Shown: in pieces, positions 7,932 to 13,325 of the stretch
How positions within the stretch are numbered: position 1 is the stretch's first letter
Layout: each line of letters begins with the position of its first letter
NCBI GenBank assembly: GCA_035622315.1
Contig: DASPVP010000173.1
Coordinates: forward strand, 1 to 20,303
Origin: JAJPHJ01 sp035622315
Lineage (GTDB): Bacteria > Vulcanimicrobiota > Vulcanimicrobiia > Eremiobacterales > Eremiobacteraceae
Direction: 5' to 3'
DNA: 20,303 nucleotides
Made by a program: the position numbers and the translations under genes
Notes under the pieces: generated by a model
The model's input: the letters and a program-made list of their open reading frames with translations, nothing else
The model's database searches: none
Told to the model about the DNA's origin: nothing

Positions 7932-8708
7932 TCAATGCGTTTCTGCGGGAGCCGCTTGCTCGACGACTGCTGCACCCGCATCGCTCGCGGCCTCGCCGGC
8001 CGTACCCGATTCCGCCTCTGTGCGGCCCTCCAGAATCGCGTCTGCAATCTTGCCGGTCATCAGCTTGACCGCGCGGATGGCGTCATCGTTGCCCGGGATC
8101 GGATAATCGATCTCGTCGGGATCGCAGTTCGTGTCGATGACCGCGATAATGGGGATCTTCAACTTGCGCGCTTCGAGCACCGCGATACGCTCTTTGCGCG
8201 GATCGACGACGTAGATCGCGTCAGGCAGGCGCGGCATGTCTTTGATGCCGCCCAAGAAGCGCTCCAGCCGTGAGAGCTCGTCCTCGAGCTTGCTGACCTC
8301 TTTTTTCGTGAGCGCGTCGAACACGCCCGTATCGCGCTGACGCTCGAGCTCGCGCAGGCGCGCGATGCGTTTTTGGATCGTCTGGAAATTCGTCAGCGTG
8401 CCGCCCAACCAGCGCTGGTTGACGTAGAACATGCCGCAGCGGTCCGCCTCTTCGCGCACGACCTCCTGGGCCTGTTTCTTCGTGCCGACGAACAAGAAGA
8501 TCTTGCCGCGGCGCGACATCTCCTTGGTGGCCTCGTAGACCTCGCGCAAGCGCTGCACGGTCTTGGCCAGATCGATGATGTAGATGCCGTTGCGTTCTTG
8601 GAAGATGTAGCGCGCCATCTTGGGATTCCAGCGGCGCGTCTGATGGCCGAAGTGCACTCCTGCTTCGAGGAGCTGCTTCATGGAGATGACAGAGCTCGGA
8701 GTCGACAT
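7932..8708 (-). CDS. rpsB: 30S ribosomal protein S2
   Basis: S2 binds the head-body junction of the 30S subunit and is needed for recruiting S1 where S1 exists. The 258-residue protein shows the full family core: MKQLLEAGVHFGHQTRRWNP, YIFQERNGIYIIDLAKTV, FLFVGTKKQAQE, FYVNQRWLGGTLTNFQTI, and the C-terminal IPIIAVIDTNCDPDEIDYPI and GNDDAIRAV. The last 30 or so residues are an Ala/Glu-rich tail that is probably disordered. The ATG is preceded by AAAGGA about 5 nt upstream, a strong ribosome binding site. It is the first gene of the minus-strand operon. The S2-EF-Ts order is nearly universal, and S2 often represses its own leader. Confidence 0.98.
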   Translation of the reverse strand: MSTPSSVISMKQLLEAGVHFGHQTRRWNPKMARYIFQERNGIYIIDLAKTVQRLREVYEATKEMSRRGKIFLFVGTKKQAQEVVREEADRCGMFYVNQRWLGGTLTNFQTIQKRIARLRELERQRDTGVFDALTKKEVSKLEDELSRLERFLGGIKDMPRLPDAIYVVDPRKERIAVLEARKLKIPIIAVIDTNCDPDEIDYPIPGNDDAIRAVKLMTGKIADAILEGRTEAESGTAGEAASDAGAAVVEQAAPAETH

Positions 8709-8847
8709 GGCTTCCTTTCTGCGGTCAAGTCCCCACGCGGGGACGCCGCATTCCTAGGGCCGCGTGGTCGTCGCGCGTGGCGCGTCAGACACACAGAGGG
8801 CGGAAGCGACCGCCTCCGCCTGCGCTTTTTTAGCCCTAAACTTGCGC
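8709..8847 (-). promoter_or_regulatory. rpsB leader with hairpins, candidate S2 autoregulatory site
   Basis: About 140 nt separate the predicted transcription start from the rpsB ATG. The leader holds a perfect 6-bp hairpin, GTCCCC-ACGC-GGGGAC (8729-8744), 20 nt before the start codon. Further upstream an inverted repeat GGCGGA/TCCGCC spans 8799-8820. On the plus strand that repeat is followed by six T (8826-8831), so it could also stop rightward transcription. Long structured rpsB leaders bound by S2 are known in several bacterial groups; that this one works so is inference. Confidence 0.4.
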
Positions 8848-8853
8848 TCGTGC

Positions 8854-8883
8854 ATTATACCATGCCGCGCGGGCACCACGCAA
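8854..8883 (-). promoter_or_regulatory. Extended -10 promoter of the rpsB operon
   Basis: On the minus strand a perfect -10 box TATAAT (8854-8859) is preceded by TGG, giving the extended -10 form TGnTATAAT. An 18-nt spacer separates it from TTGCGT (8878-8883), a partial -35 box. It is the best sigma-70-type promoter in the window outside the mobile element and lies correctly oriented about 145 nt upstream of rpsB. The inserted element begins only 8 bp beyond the -35 box. Confidence 0.65.
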
Positions 8884-8890
8884 TTGCGCC

Positions 8891-8899
8891 CGGGCAGGT
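8891..8899. repeat. Left copy of target-site duplication
   Basis: CGGGCAGGT directly precedes the left inverted repeat and recurs at 11409-11417 directly after the right inverted repeat. IS1595-family elements are known for 8-bp target duplications; the ninth matching base may belong to the duplication or match by chance. Confidence 0.8.
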
Positions 8900-8926
8900 G
8901 GTCTTGATATACTTGACTAAAGCGAC
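8900..8926 (+). repeat. Left terminal inverted repeat of the element
   Basis: Begins GGTCTTGA and contains ACTTGACTAAAG. The reverse complement of 11382-11408 shares both blocks exactly. Mismatches are three bases between the blocks and two after the second block. The inner half supplies the -35 box of the transposase promoter. Confidence 0.88.
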
Positions 8927-8941
8927 TTTTCTTGCTATGCT
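8913..8941 (+). promoter_or_regulatory. Transposase promoter embedded in the left inverted repeat
   Basis: TTGACT (8913-8918), a 17-nt spacer and TATGCT (8936-8941) form a near-consensus sigma-70-type promoter. The transposase ATG starts only 6 nt after the -10 box, so the transcript would be leaderless or nearly so. The -35 box lies inside the terminal inverted repeat. Confidence 0.7.
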
Positions 8942-8947
8942 GTTCGC

Positions 8948-9874
8948 ATGGAAAAGCACAAGATTCCAGAGACGATGTTGCAAGCGGTTCGGCAATTCGC
9001 CGACCCGCAGGTAGCCCATGAGTTCTTCGCCCAGATTCGTTGGCCCAACGGCGTTGGCTGTCCACGCTCTGGCTGCGGGTCTGACCTTGTCTCCTACATG
9101 CCTAAGTACCGCCGCTGGTACTGTGCCGAATGCAAGAAGCAGTTCTCAGCCAAGGTAGGGACGATCTTCGAAGATTCGCCTATCGGCCTTGATAAGTGGC
9201 TTCCGGCGATCTGGCTTTTGGCAAGCAATCGAAACGGCATATCCTCGCACGAATTGGGGCGGGCTTTGAAGGTCACCCAAAAGACGGCTTGGTTTATGTT
9301 GCAGCGCATCCGCGAGGCTATGCGTCAGACCGGACATGCGCCGATGACGGGCCACGTTGAAGCGGACGAGGCATACATCGGCGGGCAGAACCGATTTTCC
9401 AAGCGCCTTCGCAAACTAGAGAAGCAAGGCCATATCGTCCATCCGTTTACGAGCAAGACGGGTGTGTTCGGACTTGTCCAGCGTGGTGGAGAGGCACGAT
9501 CTTGGGTGCAGCATGGCAATGTGAGGGCCCGAATGATTCAAAGCATCCATCCCGATGCGCACGTTCACACGGATGCTGCTTGGACCGACCTATCGGAGCA
9601 TTTCCTTCACCACGATATGGTGAACCATGCTGCGTTAGAGTACGCCCGGGGTGAGGCTCACACAAACACCATCGAGGGCTTTTGGTCAGTTCTCAAGCGT
9701 ACGCTGAAGGGGACGTACATTCATATTGCCCCGGAACATGTAGGACGCTATCTGAACGAACACGTTTTTCGGTTTAACGAGCGTGAGAACATGGACGGAC
9801 CGCGTTTTGCGAAGGCGACTAAGGCCGTGGATGGCAAACGCTTGACGTACAAAAAGCTAGTCGCAAAAGGGTAG
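8948..9874 (+). CDS. IS1595-family (ISXO2-like) transposase
   Basis: Transposase of 308 residues, full length and uninterrupted. Seen: an N-terminal zinc-ribbon with CPRSGCG (about residues 38-44) and YCAECKKQF (about 58-66), typical of IS1595 elements. A helix-turn-helix-like stretch (ISSHELGRALKVTQKTAWFML) starts at about residue 98. The ISXO2-like catalytic domain begins with GHVEADEAYIGG (first Asp at about 139). HTDAAWTDL provides the second Asp, and NTIEGFWSVLKRTLKG the third acidic or Asn position of the DD(E/N) triad. The family moves by cut-and-paste or copy-type transposition and duplicates 8 bp. No Shine-Dalgarno sequence precedes the ATG, which fits the leaderless transcript predicted from the promoter in the inverted repeat. 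Codon use and GC are lower than in host genes, as expected for transferred DNA. Confidence 0.95.
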   Translation: MEKHKIPETMLQAVRQFADPQVAHEFFAQIRWPNGVGCPRSGCGSDLVSYMPKYRRWYCAECKKQFSAKVGTIFEDSPIGLDKWLPAIWLLASNRNGISSHELGRALKVTQKTAWFMLQRIREAMRQTGHAPMTGHVEADEAYIGGQNRFSKRLRKLEKQGHIVHPFTSKTGVFGLVQRGGEARSWVQHGNVRARMIQSIHPDAHVHTDAAWTDLSEHFLHHDMVNHAALEYARGEAHTNTIEGFWSVLKRTLKGTYIHIAPEHVGRYLNEHVFRFNERENMDGPRFAKATKAVDGKRLTYKKLVAKG

Positions 9875-9888
9875 ATCAGAAACAACCG

Positions 9889-10878
9889 CTATGTGTGCTT
9901 GTCGTAACCCTCACAAAAGTGCCGGGCAAACGTCTTAACGTGCTGCAGAATCTCCAGAGCCTCCGCGTCAGTGTACTCGGCTTTCGGGTGCATAGTATCC
10001 CCTCGCCAAGCTATGTTCGCGGCTGATAAGTGAGCAACCGCCTGTGTATAGAATTGCCTACGCTCCTTCGCCGCATTATCTGGCGCGAACGCGTTGACTT
10101 TGTGCTCCATCTCGGTAGTTAATTGACCCCATGTCTTTTCGCGTCCATCCCGCGTTGTTAGCGAAACAGCTAAACGGATTGCTAGCAGGTTTACCAAGAC
10201 ATTCATAACGCGCATGAAATGATACACAGACGCTGTAGGTTGCCCTAGGGCGTAACATTGATCTCCGTGTTCGCCGTCGGAAATGGCGGACGGGGCGACT
10301 CGTTCTAGTATCCTATGCCAATCAAGCAATGCGAACTTGTAAATATCAGCCTTAATTGGTGTCAGATATAGGAACTTCTCAGATTCTAGCTCGTCAAGGC
10401 AGATTTCGACTAGCTCGCCTAAGTCGCGGCTCAGATCCCCCGCCTTGCGATTATTTGCGGAGATAACGCGGTTAATTTTTGCCACGGTCGAGCGCAGGTT
10501 TAGAACCTTGGCCCACAGTTCCAACGTTCGCATCTCCTGAACGACCCAATTCCATTGGCGATCGGGTAGCAGTCTGGCGCGGTACTGCCGTTGTGATAAG
10601 ACGTTGGTCAAACGCTGCAGGCGATGTTGGTAGCGGCAAAAGCCGTGAGCATAGGCATCAAGCATGTCCCATAGGGTCCATAGCCTGTACGGTTCGCGCC
10701 AATAAAACGGTATGCCGCCTAGAGACGGCGTTACTTGCTTTTTTTTCGCTGCCTGAGAGAACGCTTGGTCTTTGGTTTTAGCTTCGGTTCGGGTGCCCCC
10801 ACGATCTGCCGAACGACCTGCTTGAGATCGTCCATCGGGATTAACGGGTCCAGCTGTTTTCTCATCGCGCTCTAGCAT
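9889..10878 (-). CDS. HEPN-like cargo protein of the mobile element
   Basis: Unknown protein of 329 residues, second gene of the element's cargo operon. Residues 1 to about 55 are polar and probably disordered, ending in AAKKKQ. The rest looks alpha-helical, with many Leu, Trp and charged residues. Near the C-terminus it has AWRGDTMHPKAEYTDAEALEIL. This contains R292-x4-H297, matching the Rx4-6H motif of HEPN domains, followed by the acidic helix often seen after it in such proteins. HEPN domains commonly act as RNases in toxin-antitoxin and phage-defence systems, but many HEPN-like proteins are uncharacterised, so function here is inference. ATG 10878 is chosen over TTG 10911 because AGAGGA lies 9 nt upstream and overlaps the stop of the preceding gene. 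The gap to that gene is 13 nt. It converges on the transposase, with 14 nt between stop codons. Confidence 0.75.
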   Translation of the reverse strand: MLERDEKTAGPVNPDGRSQAGRSADRGGTRTEAKTKDQAFSQAAKKKQVTPSLGGIPFYWREPYRLWTLWDMLDAYAHGFCRYQHRLQRLTNVLSQRQYRARLLPDRQWNWVVQEMRTLELWAKVLNLRSTVAKINRVISANNRKAGDLSRDLGELVEICLDELESEKFLYLTPIKADIYKFALLDWHRILERVAPSAISDGEHGDQCYALGQPTASVYHFMRVMNVLVNLLAIRLAVSLTTRDGREKTWGQLTTEMEHKVNAFAPDNAAKERRQFYTQAVAHLSAANIAWRGDTMHPKAEYTDAEALEILQHVKTFARHFCEGYDKHT

Positions 10879-10891
10879 ACCATAAAATCCT

Positions 10892-11335
10892 CTAGGGCGC
10901 TCTGAGTTCAAATTTGGTCGATCCCATGAAGTCGGTGTCGCAATAAGCCTCGACGACGTAGTGTCCTGGCTCCTTAAATACCGGAGCGTTGAGATTGAAA
11001 ATGACTTCTACGGGCATGTAATCTAAATCGCGCAAGAACTCTGGGCGACAAATCTCGATAAGTTCGCCCGGGGGCGTATATAGCTTGGGCTCATCCGGGC
11101 GATTGTCCGGTGCTATGGCCACACGTACCATGTGGTGGCGATGACGGTTCCAGGGCGGCACCAAAAGCCTGACCCTCACAAAGCAAAGACCACGGGGAAA
11201 GGGCGCGATAAATAGCGCCCCTCCTATACCGCCGAGTTCGAACTGCCCGGTGTCTAACAGGCTCACTCGATCTACCAGGTCAAGAGCGCCAAGCTTTATC
11301 ACGTCGTCCTCGGTTGGTGGCCAAATGTTTTCCAC
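10892..11335 (-). CDS. DUF6941-like small beta-rich cargo protein
   Basis: First gene of the cargo operon, about 147 residues from GTG 11335. The frame is open to 11485, but that extension crosses the inverted repeat and runs antisense into the ATPase gene. The predicted promoter starts transcription near 11360, so GTG 11335, with CAGGG and GGAG just upstream, is the best start. The protein alternates hydrophobic strands: LDLVDRVSLLDTGQFELGGIGGALF, then RVRLLVPPW, VRVAIAPDN, VEVIFNLNAPVF, GHYVVEAYCDTDFMGSTKFEL. This looks like a beta-sandwich. The layout, a strand-rich body closing with a 'pre-edge PGxY..EAY.D' hairpin, resembles the DUF6941 family as I remember it, whose function is unknown. 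No enzymatic motif is seen. As the first gene of a pair with a HEPN-like protein it could be a partner or antitoxin, which is speculation. Confidence 0.6.
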   Translation of the reverse strand: MENIWPPTEDDVIKLGALDLVDRVSLLDTGQFELGGIGGALFIAPFPRGLCFVRVRLLVPPWNRHRHHMVRVAIAPDNRPDEPKLYTPPGELIEICRPEFLRDLDYMPVEVIFNLNAPVFKEPGHYVVEAYCDTDFMGSTKFELRAP

Positions 11336-11366
11336 CAGCTCCGGGCCCTGCCTGTCACGCAGCCCC

Positions 11367-11395
11367 AGCGTAGTCCGGGACGCCACTTTAGTCAA
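11367..11395 (-). promoter_or_regulatory. Cargo-operon promoter embedded in the right inverted repeat
   Basis: On the minus strand TTGACT (11390-11395), a 17-nt spacer and TACGCT (11367-11372). Spacing and -35 box are the same as in the transposase promoter at the other end, because both -35 boxes lie in the inverted repeats. Transcription would start near 11360 and read into the DUF6941-like gene. Confidence 0.6.
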
Positions 11396-11408
11396 GTGAT
11401 TCAAGACC
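11382..11408 (-). repeat. Right terminal inverted repeat of the element
   Basis: Read on the minus strand it begins GGTCTTGA, then ATC, then ACTTGACTAAAG, matching the left repeat at 22 of 27 positions. Its outer end abuts the second copy of the direct repeat. Confidence 0.88.
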
Positions 11409-11417
11409 CGGGCAGGT
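11409..11417. repeat. Right copy of target-site duplication
   Basis: CGGGCAGGT, identical to 8891-8899. Joining base 8890 to 11409 reconstructs the presumed empty site between rpsB and the ATPase gene. Confidence 0.8.
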
Positions 11418-11457
11418 CCAGGGGGCTGTTTGCGCCCGCTTGAACCCCGCTCTTGCG

Positions 11458-12342
11458 ATGTTCCTCGAAGTCTTCGGCCTCGCACGCGACCCGTTCTTGG
11501 ACACGGCTGACCCGGGCTTCTACTTCGAAACCCTCTCCGCTGCCCATGCGCGGCGCAGGTTGTACGACTGCCTCGCGAGCGGTCGCGGTCTTGCCGTGGT
11601 GGTCGGCGCGATCGGCGCCGGCAAGACGACGCTGTTCAACGCGGCGGCGGCAGAGCTCGTCAGTTCGCCCTCGCATCTCGTGGGGCAGATCCTCGATCCG
11701 TCATTTGCGGATGAGGCCGAACTCATCGTGGCGACCGCGGACTGCTTCGGCTTCGCCCTGGAACCCGGACGCTCTGTCCGCGAGATGAAAGAATCGCTCA
11801 AGCGCTCGCTCTTCGAAGAGGCGCGCGAGCGGCAGGCGATCCTCTTGGTGGACGAGGCGCAGATGTTGCCCGAGGCATTGCTCGAGACGCTCCGCGGTCT
11901 CCTCAACTTCCAGCTCGACGAACGCAAACTGCTCGCGATCGCGCTCTCCGGACAGCGCGAGCTTGCCGACGCGATCCTGCGCCGCCCGAATCTCTCGGAT
12001 CGCGTCGCCTTGTGGATCGACCTTGCGCCGCTGCGCGAATCCGAAGCCGCCGGCCTCGTCGAACACCGGCTGCGCACTGCGGGTTATCGCGGCGAGCGCT
12101 CGCCCTTCGACGAAGATGCGATGCGCGAGATGTGGCGAGAGAGCGGCGGGCTTCCGCGCCGTCTCGTCGCGCTGGCGCGAGAGGCTCTGGAAGTGGCCGC
12201 TGAGCGCAACGCGACGATCGTGACCGCATCGTGCGTCGCGCTCGCTCGCACGCGCATCGTACCGCTCGCCGCGCCGCGCCGCACGCAAGAGAAAGCGCCG
12301 TTCGTGCAGCGCTGGCTGCGACGCTGGCGCCGGGCGTCGTGA
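11458..12342 (+). CDS. ExeA/GspA-like AAA+ ATPase
   Basis: ATPase of 294 residues related to ExeA/GspA, which in known systems helps place secretin or pilus machinery through peptidoglycan; related ATPases also serve transposition (TniB/MuB-like). Seen: the ExeA-type start MFLEVFGLARDPF. Walker A is GAIGAGKTT (about residues 50-58) and Walker B is ILLVDEAQ (128-135, D132 and E133). ALSGQRELAD is the sensor region, followed by an arginine-rich lid with GGLPRRLVALAREAL. There is no C-terminal peptidoglycan-binding domain or membrane segment, unlike full GspA. ATG 11458 is preferred over TTG 11440 because homologues begin at this point. No good ribosome binding site or promoter is visible between the mobile element and the start, so the insertion may have separated the gene from its promoter. 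It is coupled to the next gene. Confidence 0.85.
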   Translation: MFLEVFGLARDPFLDTADPGFYFETLSAAHARRRLYDCLASGRGLAVVVGAIGAGKTTLFNAAAAELVSSPSHLVGQILDPSFADEAELIVATADCFGFALEPGRSVREMKESLKRSLFEEARERQAILLVDEAQMLPEALLETLRGLLNFQLDERKLLAIALSGQRELADAILRRPNLSDRVALWIDLAPLRESEAAGLVEHRLRTAGYRGERSPFDEDAMREMWRESGGLPRRLVALAREALEVAAERNATIVTASCVALARTRIVPLAAPRRTQEKAPFVQRWLRRWRRAS

Positions 12343-13010
12343 CGCCGCCCAAGCGCGACATCCCGCCCGACGTGTTGCTCTTGCGCGCCCGCCAAGATCG
12401 AGGCGATCGCGTGCAGCTTGCACCCGAAGCAGCGCTCGAAGCCATCCTCACGCCGGATGAAGACGCGCTCGTGGCGAGCGAGAACGCCGTCGCCGATCCT
12501 GCGGGCGCGATCGTGTTGTGGCGCCCGATCGCAGACGTGCATCTCGGGCACATCGGCTGGACGGGCGAGATCGACCACCTGGCGCTGCAAGACGCGCTCG
12601 CGTGCGCGCCACGCGATCCCGCTGCGATCGAGCCTCGCTGGCGCAAACTCTTAGGTGTCGAAAGTGACAGCAGCGCGCACCCGGCGCTGATAGATGCTGG
12701 GGGAAGCGCTCTCGAGGTCGCGCTCTCAGTCACGGACTTGCAGATGTGCGAGGCACTGGTGCGCGCCTCCGACGATGCGCCGTCGCACGCGTTTGTCCGC
12801 GCGCTCGTGCTACCCGAGCGGATGGCGGGCGGCAGCGAGCCGGCGCGCGCCGCGTTGACCGAGCTCTTGTCGGCCTACCGTGGAGCGAGTCTCGCGCACG
12901 CATGGAGCATGCGTCTAGGATTGGGCCGGGAGGCGTCAGGCACGCGCGAACGAGACGAATCCGCAGTCGCGCTGCTCTCGACGTTACGGGCGGTTTTGGG
13001 GGAGCGTTGA
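12339..13010 (+). CDS. Hypothetical protein coupled to the ExeA-like ATPase
   Basis: I do not recognise this protein of about 223 residues. The frame is open upstream inside the ATPase gene to 12231, but that part is Arg/Ala-rich shadow sequence. GTG 12339 overlaps the ATPase stop as GTGA and is the likely coupled start. The N-terminus (TPPKRDIPPDVLLLRARQ) is polar. A central region contains ADVHLGHIGWTGEIDHLALQ and SALEVALSVTDLQMCEALV, and the C-terminal third is Ala/Leu-rich and helical. No signal peptide, membrane segment or catalytic motif is seen. Tight coupling suggests it works with the ATPase, for instance as an adaptor or substrate. It ends 22 nt before the convergent csrA stop. Confidence 0.7.
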   Translation: MTPPKRDIPPDVLLLRARQDRGDRVQLAPEAALEAILTPDEDALVASENAVADPAGAIVLWRPIADVHLGHIGWTGEIDHLALQDALACAPRDPAAIEPRWRKLLGVESDSSAHPALIDAGGSALEVALSVTDLQMCEALVRASDDAPSHAFVRALVLPERMAGGSEPARAALTELLSAYRGASLAHAWSMRLGLGREASGTRERDESAVALLSTLRAVLGER

Positions 13011-13032
13011 CGCCGGGCGGGGATCTTGACTG

Positions 13033-13242
13033 CTACGAAGGTGACGTCGTCGGCTTCATGCCGCCTGCGGTCGCGAGCGCGAGCGTCTGCCGTTCCCGGT
13101 AGATCTCGGAGCGGTGCACCGGGATGGAGCGCGGAGCGGTGATCCCAAGCTTCACCTGATCGTTGCCGACGGCGACCACCGTGATCCTGATGTCATCGCC
13201 GATGATGATCTCTTGGTTGAGCTTGCGCGTCAAAACGAGCAT
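13033..13242 (-). CDS. csrA: Carbon storage regulator CsrA (RNA-binding translational regulator)
   Basis: CsrA dimers bind GGA motifs in mRNA leaders and repress or stabilise the message. The 69 residues show the whole family core: MLVLTRKLNQEIIIGDDIRI, VKLGITAPRSIPVHRSEIY, with L4 and R44, the two RNA-contacting residues of E. coli CsrA, conserved. It ends in a short Thr/Ser/Pro tail. It is hidden within a much longer open frame; the ATG at 13242 is fixed by GGAGG 6 nt upstream and by family length. It lies 83 nt downstream of the ABC permease gene on the same strand. No fliW or flagellar gene is in the window. Its own leader has features of autoregulation, described separately. Confidence 0.96.
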   Translation of the reverse strand: MLVLTRKLNQEIIIGDDIRITVVAVGNDQVKLGITAPRSIPVHRSEIYRERQTLALATAGGMKPTTSPS

Positions 13243-13248
13243 GAAGCG

Positions 13249-13314
13249 CCTCCGTATGAACACGGATGCAAAGGTCAGCGTCGCTTCAACCGTCGTCGCA
13301 GCGCATCCTTGTGT
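13249..13314 (-). promoter_or_regulatory. csrA leader: candidate CsrA site and ribosome-binding-site hairpin
   Basis: On the minus strand ACACAAGGATGC (13303-13314) matches 10 of 12 positions of the known CsrA consensus RUACARGGAUGU. About 50 nt further on, the ribosome binding site GGAGG (13249-13253) holds a second GGA. It sits at the foot of a hairpin TCCGT-GTTCAT-ACGGA (13251-13266). Two GGA sites, one at the ribosome binding site, are the usual layout for CsrA repression. Autoregulation here is inferred. Confidence 0.5.
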
Positions 13315-13325
13315 TTTCGAAGGGG

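Larger units (their letters stand above)
8900..11408 (+). mobile_element. IS1595-family element (ISXO2 type) with two-gene cargo
   Basis: A 2,509-bp unit bounded by inverted repeats at 8900-8926 and 11382-11408 (22 of 27 positions identical by hand alignment) and flanked by the 9-bp direct repeat CGGGCAGGT. Inside are one intact transposase gene on the plus strand and, converging on it, two cargo genes on the minus strand. Samples of its sequence count near 50% GC (60-base sample at 10081-10140), against about 70% in the neighbouring ATPase gene (60-base sample at 12001-12060). The intact transposase, ends and direct repeats suggest a recent insertion. IS1595-family members carrying passenger genes are known; this particular cargo pair is one I do not recognise as described. 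Confidence 0.88.

Noticed and set aside
9871..9886. Alternative right end of the IS just after the transposase stop
   Set aside because: Its reverse complement resembles the left end loosely (about 9 of 13 bases) but lacks the ACTTGACTAAAG block and a matching direct repeat; the end at 11382-11408 is far better.
11336..11485. N-terminal extension of the DUF6941-like gene
   Set aside because: It would cross the inverted repeat, the direct repeat and the start of the ATPase gene, and lies upstream of the predicted promoter.
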